Assembly: GCA_022575985.1 (NCBI GenBank)
Contig: JAKSXM010000007.1
Location: forward strand, 56,388,501 to 56,452,500
DNA: 64,000 nucleotides
From: Anagrus nilaparvatae
Lineage: Eukaryota > Arthropoda > Insecta > Hymenoptera > Mymaridae
Reading direction: 5' to 3'
Made by a program: the position numbers and the translations under genes. Numbering within the stretch: position 1 is the first letter of the stretch; each line of letters starts with the position of its first letter. The notes under the pieces were generated by a model. It was not told the origin of the DNA. It was given only the letters and a program-made list of their open reading frames with translations, and did not search any database. Positions 1 to 12,300 of this stretch are shown in pieces.

Positions 1-2790
1 AAAAAATTGCTAAAAATTTTTTTAGTTTTCTGACTAGAGGTGCACGAGACAAGACGAGACTGAGATTTTGTTAACCTATGATTGGTCACGTCTCAGTCTA
101 AATTTTTTATTTATTTATTTCGAGATTTTTTGAGAGTCTCGAAGCAAAATTCTCGTATGGTTTTCATCTCTAAAAATTAATATCCTATGGCCTCATCTAG
201 GCCTCGTCTCAAAGTCTCTTGCAGTTCTAGTTTTCTCTGTTTGAACGTACCACCAAAAACTACAAAACCCTAAATTAATTCTTAGTGACCCCATAACCAA
301 TGCCAACACTAAATATTAACTAAAAATAAAATGACTTTATAAAAAACGTCGAATTTAATTTTACATCCATGTGACTATTAATTTACAAAAAAAAAGGAAA
401 GAAAAGAAAAAATAACAAATTCACACGGAAGAAAGTATATATATTCCAAGTATCTCATTAAATAAAGCTCTCTTCATAATACATAAAATAACAGTGAATT
501 TCTTGTCTCTCTCAAGTGCGATTATATTGCATTATTGTAATTGATAGTATATATATGCCTTTTTTAAAAACAATGAATTGATCTATAGAATTATAGATAT
601 CTATCAGACGTTTTTTTTTCTCCTTTTTTTTTACCTATATATAGACATTGATATCGCTTAGTAAACGTGTGTGTGTGGAAAGAGTCTTTTCGTGCATCAT
701 GTGAGAATGGTTAAATAATGCAGTGTTCTTAATAACTGTTGATTACTAGCTCGTTAAATCAACGGTAAAAATTTACTACTACTAAAAAATACACCTTGAT
801 TAAGATCATTTTATTACTATAAGTGTAGGTGAAGGTATGCTCTCGTTATGTCATCATATCTAGCGTGTTAAATTGATGATAAAAAAAGTTAACTTACTTT
901 TTTTTAACTTTTCTCATCCCACGCAAAAAAAAATTTTTTTAAATACCGTAACAATTCATTCACCCTCCTAATTTAATTAAAAAGAAGAAGTTATAAATAG
1001 AATTTAATAATTTTTTTTTTTTCACGGAAGATTCACGCGAAATATTACTTTATATAAAAAAATAAAATATAAAACTATAATATACTGACCAAAGGAAGTT
1101 ATAGTAAGCGAAACAGCTGCCCAGGCGCAAATACCGTTCCCATAGAATTTTAATGCACGCATTTCTTCTTTCGTCTATTTATAATAATATAACAACGTTT
1201 ATTATATAAAACATTGCTTTTTTTTTATCTTGTATGAATTTTTCTTCTTATTGTTCTTTAAGAAAGTTTAAACTTTTCTTTATGTTTTAAACTTGTTTCT
1301 TAGTTAGTTAGTGTACATCAAGTGAAAATTCGGAGCATTTAAGAAATATTTAGAAAAATGTATGTACGTTAGAGAAGATTTTATATCATGCTCTTGGCAA
1401 AATTCCTTCCGGTACGTAAGAGCTTCCGTATATTCTTGTGTGTGTGTATTTAAGTAATGTTCATTATTACTTGGGTATATTTGGATTGGTTAAATAAATT
1501 TTGTTAATCTACTTTTTAATTTTTTGTTTTGAAATATTTTTTGAACCATTTGATTAAAATCAAAATTTTACTGATCCAAATACACCAAAAAATTCTAAAA
1601 ATATAGAATAGTAGCTAAAAATAGTACATAAAATATCAAAGGAGCAAAAATAACGTTTTCACGCTAGATTCTTAAGTTTATGACCCATGGTGCTTACAAT
1701 ATTTTTAGGCGTACTCCGAGTGCAGAAAATTCCATTTCAAATTTTAAGCCCATAAGTTCAAAAAGCTAAATTTCTTATTCCTTGCAAATAAAACGTTAAA
1801 AAAACACCAGCTGTTTTAACATAAAACCCAAAACGTATTTAAAAATTATTCAACTGCGAATAACAAGAAATACTTTATTCTTTTAATTTATCTTTGATCT
1901 AAATTTTTCTAAAAAAAAAAATAGGCTAATTTACGTATATATTTCGGAAGTAATATTTTAACTATTTTATTAAAACTCTTATTTTAAAAACATTTAAAAA
2001 AACGGTAAACTTCCTTATCTTTTTGATCCATTTCCTTTTTTATTTTATATGATAATAAATAGAGAATACAATGTTACAAGTCAAGGTCATTTAATGTCTT
2101 GTCTTTTCTTGTTAAACTAAAAATAAATTATTTAATTTGTATAATAAGACAATTAAACCTTTTCTTTTCCCCCTTTAGAATTAAAATTGCTAACTTTTTT
2201 TTTGTCTCATCCAATTATTTCTTTGCTTGAAAATTCTTTAATATAATATTTGAAAAATTTTTACAAAATTAAACACAATTTTAAGCATGACTAATTTAAA
2301 ATAACCTCTTATCGTCAAAATTATCGAATAATTAGTAAATAATAAAATTTATTTTCAAAAAACCGGATATGGAGGCTTTTTGCATTAATGTGGGTGATAA
2401 CTAAAATTTCAAAATGAATCCAAAAAGTAACAATAAAAATAACAGTAAAATATTTTCTTGTAATGAAAAAAAAAAAGAAAAAAAAATTAATAAGAATTCT
2501 TGATGTTCATTAAACTTCCGTATAATAATTATAATTGTCGTTTTTTCGCGTTGAGCAGTTAAATGAAAAGAGTATACATATGAAGAAGATAAGAGCGACA
2601 CGGTTGGTTGATATGGGTTGTTATAATATCGCACACACATAAACGCATATTTCTGTTAATTGTAAAATTCCTTAAAAGTTAAAATTAGAATAAATCGATA
2701 ATAGGTCAAAGTGTATCCGGGATATAATTAAAGATTTATATATGAAAAGCAGCGGGTGTATATATAAATATATATAAATAATTTACTTAC
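1..2790 (-). other. Start of intron 2 of the PAN-domain gene, running off the left edge
   Basis: It begins with donor GTAAGTAAAT at 2781-2790 (minus strand). No acceptor followed by a continuing PAN reading frame was found down to base 1, so exon 3 lies outside. The stretch holds a GAGAC/GTCTC-rich repetitive patch at about 35-230, a short higher-complexity patch at 1095-1135 (AACAGCTGCCCAGGCGC) and a small inverted-repeat element at 1478-1582. The rest is A+T-rich low-complexity DNA. Confidence 0.75.
1478..1582. repeat. 105 bp MITE-like inverted-repeat element
   Basis: The left end TATTTGGATTGGTTAAA is mirrored by TTTTACTGATCCAAATA at the right, with A+T-rich DNA between. Length and structure fit a small non-autonomous DNA transposon remnant. 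I cannot define a clean target duplication. Confidence 0.45.
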
Positions 2791-2992
2791 CGACAAAGAA
2801 ATTCTCTTTCACCAAGACACATTTCAAGGCAAACTTGTCTTGTTGATGCTATTTCTGTTTTTTTAACATGACCCGATAACCTTTGTCCTTGTACTCTATC
2901 GATGCACCATGCTCTTTCGCATGGTTTTATTGATAAACAACTTTTTTGGGCATATATTGTAAATACTGGAAAATGTGATTGTGATAGTGCAC
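2791..2992 (-). CDS. Coding exon 2 of the same PAN-domain protein: end of PAN domain 1 and start of PAN domain 2
   Basis: The 202-base exon has acceptor TTTTTACAG (minus strand, ending at 2993) and donor GTAAGTAAAT (2781-2790). It enters in phase 1: the last base of exon 1 (G) plus GT makes Gly129. It leaves in phase 2 inside an Arg codon. The joined protein reads NADDNPG-ALSQSHFPVF-TIYAQKSC, so Cys147 supplies the sixth cysteine of PAN domain 1. A second PAN domain starts at once, with Cys153, Cys158 (ERAWCIDRVQG), Cys183, Cys187 (CLEMCLGEREF) and Cys195. It is cut off by the next intron, whose acceptor is not in the window. The sequence ERAWC-DRVQG followed by a CLE-CLGE helix is what I would expect in the insect PAN/ZP group. 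This exon is denser in G+C than its surroundings, as expected for coding DNA. Confidence 0.88.
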
Positions 2993-3279
2993 CTGTAAAA
3001 ATAAAAAATTTCTTCTTAACTGTTATAACGGTTATTTTATGCATCTTTAGTCATGTAATAAGAAATAACTTTAATGCTTTGGTGCATGGAAAATTATGTA
3101 ATATTATATACAGTGTTATGTTTTCATTTGGTTTAATTCCTTTATTTATTTAGTGGAACTTTTTTTATTGTTCTTAGAGGTTGTGTGTAAATTTTTGAGA
3201 TACCATTTTTTTTCTTTTGCTTCTTAACGTGTTAATTTTTAGCGACTATGAAGATTTAAGAACCAAAATTTTAATACGG

Positions 3280-3413
3280 AGAGGCTAGTTTCAAAATTCT
3301 TGGGAATTTACTCTGTTTAAGCACATTTTGCAAGTCCTAGATTGAAAATTATATAATAGAAATTCCTTTAAGAATTCCAAAGACTTTATAATAACTGCGA
3401 ACTAGCCTAGAGA
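3280..3413. repeat. Degenerate inverted-repeat element
   Basis: AGAGGCTAGTT at the left is matched by AACTAGCCTAGA at the right. A second matched pair lies inside (TCTTGGGAATT and GAATTCCAAAGA). It is a likely old MITE in intron 1. Confidence 0.35.
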
Positions 3414-6400
3414 AATTCTAAAGGGCTTTTTAACGTTCTCTTATCCTCTTTTAAAACTTTTTAGAAGTACAGACAAATTTTTCGATAAAATTTGACTTTT
3501 TTAGAAAAATTAAATTGAGTTTTGTTTTTGACGTGATTATTTTAGTTAACTTTTAGGTTCACATCGCATCCATGAACCTTGAAATCATTCAAAAGCGAAT
3601 ATTTTATTTGTATCAAAATATCAAATTTTTGAAAATTTTATTTGTTTTATACATAGTTAAACCCAAAAGTATTACCTAAATCTGTATTCGATTTTTATTT
3701 CAAAATAAAAATAATAATATTTTCACTTATTTTTCGAAGTATAAAAAAAAATTTTTTTTTAAACTTTTTATTTTATTAGGTACAACAATTTTTATCAATA
3801 TAATAAACATTGCATGTAAAAAGTTATATTTTCATACTGAATAAAAAAAAAAAATTTATAATAAGCTAAAAAAATCTATTCGAAAGAATGAAAAAAAAAA
3901 CTTTTTAAAAAATTTTTTGCAACATTTTTTTTTGTAACTTTTCAATATTATTGTTATAAAAAATAAGAATCAATTTTTTTTTTTTTTGAAAAATTGATAA
4001 AACTTTTTTTATCAATATAAATAAATATTTGTAAATATTTTTTTCAAAAAATAATTTTAAAAAGTTTTATAAATAAAGTTTTTTTATAATAATCTAGGTT
4101 ATTTAATTAAATTCAGGCACGTATAGGTTCTACTACTATTTTGTATGAATTAAATATGTAATTTTCTGTATTAATTCGAATAAGAAAATGCAATTTCATA
4201 AGTGGAGAATTTTAATAAATTTACTTATTTTTCCAAAATATTGTGTACTCATTAACGTGACGGTCAAAACGTGTCACTATGATGAAAATTATTTTTGCTC
4301 AAAATTTTGTACCCGATCGTATTTGAGGTTGCTAAATTAAAAAATCAAAATAAGAAACCTGTGAAATCTTAGGTCTAAAAATAATAATCTAAGAGTCTAA
4401 TTTTTTACCAATTTTTACTTTTTTGGACTTTTATTATTTTATAAAACTTTTAGCCAAATTTTTTGCTCACTGCAACTAATTTTTATTTTTATAAAAAATC
4501 TAATTTGTTTTTAATTCCAAAAGTAAAAAATTTCCTTGAAAACTCAAGAATGCCATTGTTACCACATTTTGTAAAGAAACTACAAGACATAAAATTTTGT
4601 TATTTCCAGAAAATTAATTTAGTAATATCACATATAAAATTACATAAAATGCCAGATATTATTACACATTTCCCACGACAGTAATTTTAAAATAAAAATA
4701 GACATATATTAAGAATGTTACATATGAATTGCGGTTTTAAAAAAAACAGTAGTTTTTTTCTCCAAAACAATTATTTTTTATCTAAAAATAAAACACTAAA
4801 AGACAGTTATTTTTTAATATAAAAAATTCCATTTTTTGACCATATATAGAATTTTCTTTAAAAAAAAAAAAACTGTATTAAAAAAAAAATGGAATCTTCA
4901 TTTACATATTTTTAGGTTAATAATAAAAATGTCTTTATTTAACGGTAGATAAATTTTATATTTGGAAATTATGATTAAATTAAATATAGTTTTTTAATAA
5001 TAATAAAAAAAGAATTTTTTAAAATAATTACATGTATAGTATTTGAAATTGCGGCTAAAAAAAATTAAACTTCCGGGCTCTTCAGATCGAGATTTATACA
5101 GTTATAATATGCGCGCTACCGCATTTACAAGATAATACTAGATTTTATACCTATCAATCTTCTATCTTTTTTCAATATTATCTTCTATAAAATAACATTG
5201 TAATTAATTTTCTTCTTCTATCGAAATATTTTTTCTTTCTTTTTTTAGACAGAAATTTTCTATAAATAGTAATTGTTTTTGCAGTTTGATTTATACGTGT
5301 ATGAGAGAAATTTTTATGGGAGATCAAATCTTAAGAGTAATAATTGGCTACCGTTAATTTTTCCAAATTAACGCATTATGTACCCTTAGGGTAATAATTT
5401 TTTAATTTTATTTATTTATTTTATAGAAATAATTATTAATACTAAAATTATTACTCGGGATTGTGTAATAAATAATGCTTCGGAGATAATAAATTTTAAA
5501 ATTTATTATGATTTTTTTAATAACTATATAGATTTCTTGTTTTTAATTTAGCCTGCAGGTGTAAAGTTTGACTGATAAGAGCAGGTTGTGTTTGAATGAT
5601 GAAAGCATGATTTTTATCTGAGATTTTAGGGTAAAAATTATTTTAATCTCGAATTTACATTTTTATTCTCTTTAAAATCATATTTTACCTAAAAGGTCTA
5701 ATTTTAATTTAAAAATTTTTTCAACCTCAAAATATCATTTCCTGGTCGGCGGCCAGTGCATTATGCTACGTGATCAGACAGTACTCGTTTTCTCGTAATT
5801 GACGCTGCAGGAAAATCGCCTTTAATTTCTTAAAAAAAGCATAAAATATGTACAATTTTTCTTGCAGAAATCAAACGAAATATTGGTGATTCAGATAGTT
5901 TTTTGTATCAAATTGCCCCGAGACATTGGAATTTTCAAAAGTCTAATCAAACATCTAATAAAAATATTTTTTATCGAAAAGGCATTAAAAAAAAGCCCAT
6001 GCACACGATATTCTAATAAAATTAAAAAAAAAAAGGTATAGGAAATATTTCTGTACGTAATAATAAATTTGATTGAAAAATACCTTTTGCAGCAATGATC
6101 TAAAGTTAAGGTCACGCAAGCAATGATAGTACCGTAAACTTTAGTATTATATTTTACACCTTTATATTATACACACACATACATGTCTATTACTTTATAT
6201 TTTCTTGCTGTTACTTTTTTTTGTGCTCACAGGTGCTTATGTCATATAGTAAAGTGTACATTTGCGTGGGACTATTTTTTTTTGTACTTTAATAACGGAA
6301 CCAAATGTATCCGGTAATGAACTATAAATTTATTCAATTGAGTATGTAATTTTTTTGTATTTAAATTATTATGTGATTTATTTTTATTATATTATTGTCA

Positions 6401-9061
6401 TTTTTAATTTATATATATTTAATTATGAGAAATTAATGATCGTTTAACCTTAAAAAAGATTAAACTGATTTTTCTATCGTCAGTTTTTTAGGTACCGTTG
6501 GATTATTAAATTATACTTATTATTATTAAATTCAATTATCTTTAAGTTATTATTTATAGTTGGTTTAGAAAAGTAGCTTTCATTTATAATGATTATTGAG
6601 TATTTTAAAGGCTGTTAATTAGCTGCGGTTATAGTAAATATTATATTTAATGAATACAATTTTAGGAGATTCAAGATTCTCAGAAATTATTGACAGTAAT
6701 TTTAAATTTTATCATTTTTAAGAGCTCAATTATAATATATTTATGATTTTTAGGCACGATCACCTTATCAATGCAATACATAAATGAAATCGTGCGTTAA
6801 AACTTTGTCAGGTCAAAAATACCGAATTCAAATATCAAAAAATTAAGTAAAAAATTATTAAAATGGTAAAATATTATAAATAAATTGATGAAACGAAAAA
6901 AATTTAGTATAAAATTTTTCAAATTGTATTTAGCAGTGCCTACTTTAATTTGGCTAAATTTCATTCATTTTTTGTCGAATTATCACAAAAACACTGGATT
7001 TGGATATGCAATAATTAAAGAAAATATTTTTCTGTAAGCCCAGATAAAAGAGAATAGTTTCTGAATCCTTATTTATAAATACATCATAAATAATAGTTTT
7101 CAAAACGAGAAATTTTGTGACAAGAAAGTACTCAATAAATATGAGATCGTGCCTGAAATAAAAAAGTCTTAGCTTAATTCTTTGGGATTTTTTATTTATT
7201 TATTAACCTGGATATAACTCTTAAATTAACCATATTAAATCGAATGATAATTTTCACAAAATAAAAAAACATCAAATTTTATTTAATGCATAAAAAATAG
7301 TAAAAAATTTTAAATTAAAAAAATTTGAATGTAAATTAAAAAAGTATAAATGAATAGATAATGAAAAAAAAAAAAAAAAAATTACCTTTTGTTTTATGTT
7401 ACACATAAATTAATATCCATTTTTATAATTACTATAAAATTTAATAAAATTCTCAGAAATTCTCTCAAATTATCATCTTATTCGATGTACGCTTTGTGAT
7501 AATAAAATTTAATATGTACAAACGAAATTTTTTTTTAATTTTCTTTTATAAAAAATGAGAAATATGCTGTTAATATCAATTTGATAAGAATTTTCAGAAT
7601 ATTTAAATAAAAATCATATATAATGAATAAATTTGAAAAAAGGTAAAAAAATTCGTAATATAAATTCATGACAAACATGGTTGCAGAATATCTTTGACAT
7701 TTATAACTTCTGTTTTACAACAAACATTATCTATTTTTCTATAAAATTTACGTAGATATGAAAAAGTGTCTATTTTATCATAAAAATTCAATTGAAAAAA
7801 AAAAACTTCTAGTATTATTAACGAATTCGTAAACATATAAAAAAAAAATCGATTTTACACATGCAGAAAAAGTATTGAAATTCATTTTACAAAGGATCAA
7901 AGCAAAAAAAAGCCCAAAAAAAAGATGTTTATTTCTAAAAAAAAGAATTCAATTTAGAAAATTGAATAAAATAGATTTTCTTCATCCTTTCAAACGTAAT
8001 ACCTACACGGTGTAAGAGTTTACCTATGTAATAATATTATGTAAGAGATAAGAAATCTATGCAATTATACAAGAGCAAGTTATATTTATTTAGAGAAAAA
8101 AAAAATTTATACGACGACCACCCACAATTTATTTATAATATAACCTTAGGTGGAAGATATATACGACAATTTTCTTTGACATTAAAGAATTTATACCTTC
8201 TTTCTAGATCTATTACATTGCTATTATAATAAACACCTTCGTAGACAAAAGATATTTGTTTTTTTTATTTTATAATTTATTGATTTTCTTTCTACTTATA
8301 CTGATTAATATTATTTTATAGAAATTTCAATGGATTTCAACAATTTTACTTTTTATTGATTTAATCAGTTTAAAAACGTTTTTTTTTTTCAAAGGCTATT
8401 GCTACTTTTTTGCTTAAATAAAATATTTCTTTATGGAATGTTCGATTTTAAAGAAAATGGAAGTAATGCATTTCATTATGACGAGGATAGCTTGAAAAGA
8501 AAGTTTTTTAGTTTTTTAATTTAGTTTTTGCTTTTATCAAATTTCAATGATATATGCTGCAATGTGCCTTAAAATTATTGATTACGCATTGAATACAAAA
8601 TTTGGATGTTGCAAATGGAATTTTTCATAGGCTAACTGGATTTTATCTGTTTAGATTTTTATGAATGATTTTTGAGTTTTAAAAACTGAATTTTTTTTCC
8701 TCAATTTTCTTTAGACATCATTGCAATAATTAATTATAAAAAATTCGATTGTTTACAGCGAAGTGATAATTGTTTAGTGTAAATATGTAAATAAAAGATT
8801 ATAGTATATTAAGTATCAAGGACACAAAATTTTTGAGATTAGCATGATCACTAGCACGAAAACAAAGCCGGGCACGAGTACCATGTTTTCAGGCAAGTTT
8901 TTTAATGTTTCTCTTCCATGGTGTATACAATATTATTTGCCTATTGAGGTGTAGGATGAATGTAGAAAATTTCTTGCTAAATCTTATTCACGAGTTTTAT
9001 GCCCAGGAGGACAAAAAGAAAATTTTGATATTTTTGAGAATTTAAATACTTTGCTGGGGCC

Positions 9062-9371
9062 GGATTACAATAACTCGTGATTGGTGATTCGCTAATTTAA
9101 ATTTTTAAAAAAGGATAGCTAATTATGAACTAGGAGTAGAAAATGATGGCAAATAACTCATTGCAATAAAAGCAGTTTTAATAAAAAAAGTGCTAATTTT
9201 AAAAAATAGAGTCCGAAAAAAAAATCATAATATGCGTTTTTTATAGTTTTAATCAGAATTCAAGCAAGGGAACCATTCAATATAGGTAAATTTTTCATTA
9301 GTTGCTACTTTTAAAAAAAAATATTTTTATATAAAAATTAGCAATTACAGAATCGCGAGCTATTGCAAGTC
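9062..9371. repeat. About 310 bp MITE-like element with diverged terminal inverted repeats
   Basis: The left end GATTACAATAACTCGTGATT and the reverse complement of the right end, CTTGCAATAGCTCGCGATT, match over about 36 bases including a shared GCTAATTT. The interior is A+T-rich and non-coding. Similar sequence (AACTCG...GAGTGATTGG) near 26185-26210 suggests a dispersed family. Confidence 0.5.
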
Positions 9372-12300
9372 AAATACTGTAAAACAACAATATTACACAA
9401 ATTCTAAATTAAAATTTCTAAAACAAATGCAACACTGTAAAAAAAATTGGCCAAAATATCCACCAGGGTTAGTTCACTAAAATATATTAAATATAATATA
9501 ATCTTTTTTGAAATCATGACATGAATTTAAAGAAAAAAAAAACACAAATTGAATATACCTACATTTTTTTTGTTAAAATAAGTAAAATAATGATGAAAAA
9601 AAAATTTTTTATCGTTCAATGAATTTTTATCATATCATCAGTAAATAAAATGTAAAAAAAAAAAAATATAACAGTCTTTTGGTAAAGTTCCAAAAAAATG
9701 TACAAGAGTTGAAAAAAAAAGTAAAAAAAAATTAACTTACAAAAATGACCTAAATATTTATTTTAATATGAAAATTATTCTTAATAAAAATAATTTTCAA
9801 GGAAATTAATTTCGCTTGAAAAAATTAGGTTTATTGAAATAAGTATTAAGAGAGAAACAGTGTCTCGTATAATATGAAATTTTCTCGAAATTTTCCGTTA
9901 CGAAATAGTAGTGGTGTTTCTCTAATTTGCGTGTTGGACCTGCATATATGAATGTGAGCGAGAGAATTTAATACTGAAAACCACGCGTTTACTCCGTTAT
10001 TCTACTGGAGTTCTCTATGTGTATTATATACAAATTATACCTTCAATAAACAAAATTAAATTAAAATTTTCTCTCTCTCTCTTTTAGCATCTAAAATATA
10101 ATATGCATTTTTTAAAAATCTACTTATAAAATTTGATAAAGTAAGAACCGTTGGATTGTATTTTTCGATTGATTATTTAGAAAAAATGAAGCTTTTTTCG
10201 TATATTAACTTTGTGCTTTTATCAAAATATACATTTTGAAAATTTCCTATATATTCTATAAACTAACGTAGATTAACCACTAAATAGGATTTAATACAAA
10301 GTTTTGGTTTTATATGCTGCTCTTGCTGTTGTTGTTTTTGTTTCATATTATGTGTATGTTTTAGTTCCGTTCTTTCATTTTGAGTTTGTGGTTTATTTTA
10401 TATGTGTGTATTACTTTTTTTTCAGAAGCATGTAATTAATTCTAATTATCGTGTTTTGGTTTTAAGTTTAAACAAATTGGTTTTTTTTTTATAGATCTGA
10501 CCTAATTTGAATTAAAATAGTTTGAAGATTTACTGGTATTAATTACTTGGGTAATCTTGGTAAAATTAGATTTTTTCTGAGTTTTGGAATACTTTTCGAC
10601 CAATTCAAAAAGTTGCTTGAAATTTCAAGCAATATAAGCAAAAGTACATCTGATAGTGTAATTATAAATTTGGTTTTTGGTAATTTCAGTTAATTTTAAT
10701 GAAAAATATTTTCTAGTATTTTAGTTTTTCGAAGCTACTTTCCCAACAGAAAATTTATATCCTACTTAACGACACCATGCATTATTCATTAATTAAAATT
10801 CAATCATCCCCAATAGTGTCCCTTAATTACCATTATAAAAATATTTATTTTCCCAAAGTAAATTCTAAAAAATAATTGAAAAAAAAAAAATGCAATCAAT
10901 TTATTTTACTTTATTCGTCTCCTCGATATCCTTCTCTACATATAAACGAGGTTTATAAACCAAAAAAAAAAAAAAATGAAAATCGATAGCTAGGTCGGAA
11001 GCTAGAAAAAAAAATTAAAAAAACTGTACATGAAAAGCCTACATATATATGCACTCTTAAAGCGTTGAGTCTCTTTCTGTTAAACAAACATGCAAAAAAG
11101 TTATATATATAAAACGTGAGCGTAAATTGTAACGGCAATAAATTTACGCGTTCGATCTATAAGCCACCATATTATAAACACACACGCGACTAACGGTTAT
11201 AAAGAGAAAATTTTTCTTTTTTTTATCTACTGAACTTTGCGCTTTTAGATTTAATTTATTTATTTATAAAACTGCATATATATGCTAATTGAAAAACTTG
11301 TAAATATTTATTATTTATTGTCAATGTATTGAAGAACCGCGTGTTTTTGTGTCTTAGGGAAAAAATTAATTATGACAATTTTTTATTACAGTTAATTCTT
11401 ACATATTTAATAGAAAAAAATACTGTTTTAGTAACTGTCTAGATTCGTATAAATAATTACGTAATATTATAAAATTCTTTTATGAGTTTATTTTCTTACA
11501 ACAATTTTTATCCCAGAAATCAGAACCAATTCACCAGGTCTAAATATTTTCTGTGCTCTTAAAATTTTACTCTCGAAAAATCCTACTTTTTTTAAAAAAT
11601 TTAGGACTTTTTCTCACGCATTCAAGTAATAAAAATCAAATTATACTAAATTCTTTAGTTTTATTTCATCAAAAAAAAAAATAATCACGCAAAAATATAA
11701 ATAAATTCTTTTATTACTATTGAACTCTTTTTTTCTGTAATTTATTTGGGTTAAAAGTTGAAACTATAACATGATGATGCATACGTTATTTTTTTTCTGC
11801 TAACGGTTCCCCATTAGTTTAATAAAATAGAAAAAGAGAGAGAGAATTTTTTTTTTCTTTTTATGTTAACTCTTTTTTTTAGTATTTATTGACTATTGTC
11901 AAGTAAATTGGGGACAATCACATATAAGGGACATATTATAAAAGACACAAATGAGCGCCTACGCAGAATAGAAAAAAAATGTTTTAAAATATAATGAAAG
12001 ACACACTATTTTAAATAGCCATTATTGAAATCCGTGTCTCATTTCTTGTAACATTTTAGTTTAAATGAAGAATAATTAGCGGAAAATACATTTTCCAAGT
12101 ATAACAGTAATTTTTTTTTTTAAATTAATGATTCAATTATATTTTAATTATTAATTATTTATCTGATCTATTGTTTTGTGAAAAAAAGTGATTATTTATG
12201 ATGGAATCTTAAATTGGACACACGGGGTTTCTCTTAGCTTGATAAAAAAATATTTTTTAATGGCAAGATAGGAGTTTTAAAAAATAACTTTCATTTATTT

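Noticed and set aside
1..2790. Search for exon 3 of the PAN gene
   Set aside because: No acceptor followed by a cysteine-bearing PAN continuation in the required phase; the higher-complexity patch at 1095-1135 does not translate to one.
2902..3153. 83-codon plus-strand frame opposite exon 2
   Set aside because: Antisense shadow of the PAN exon running into intron sequence.
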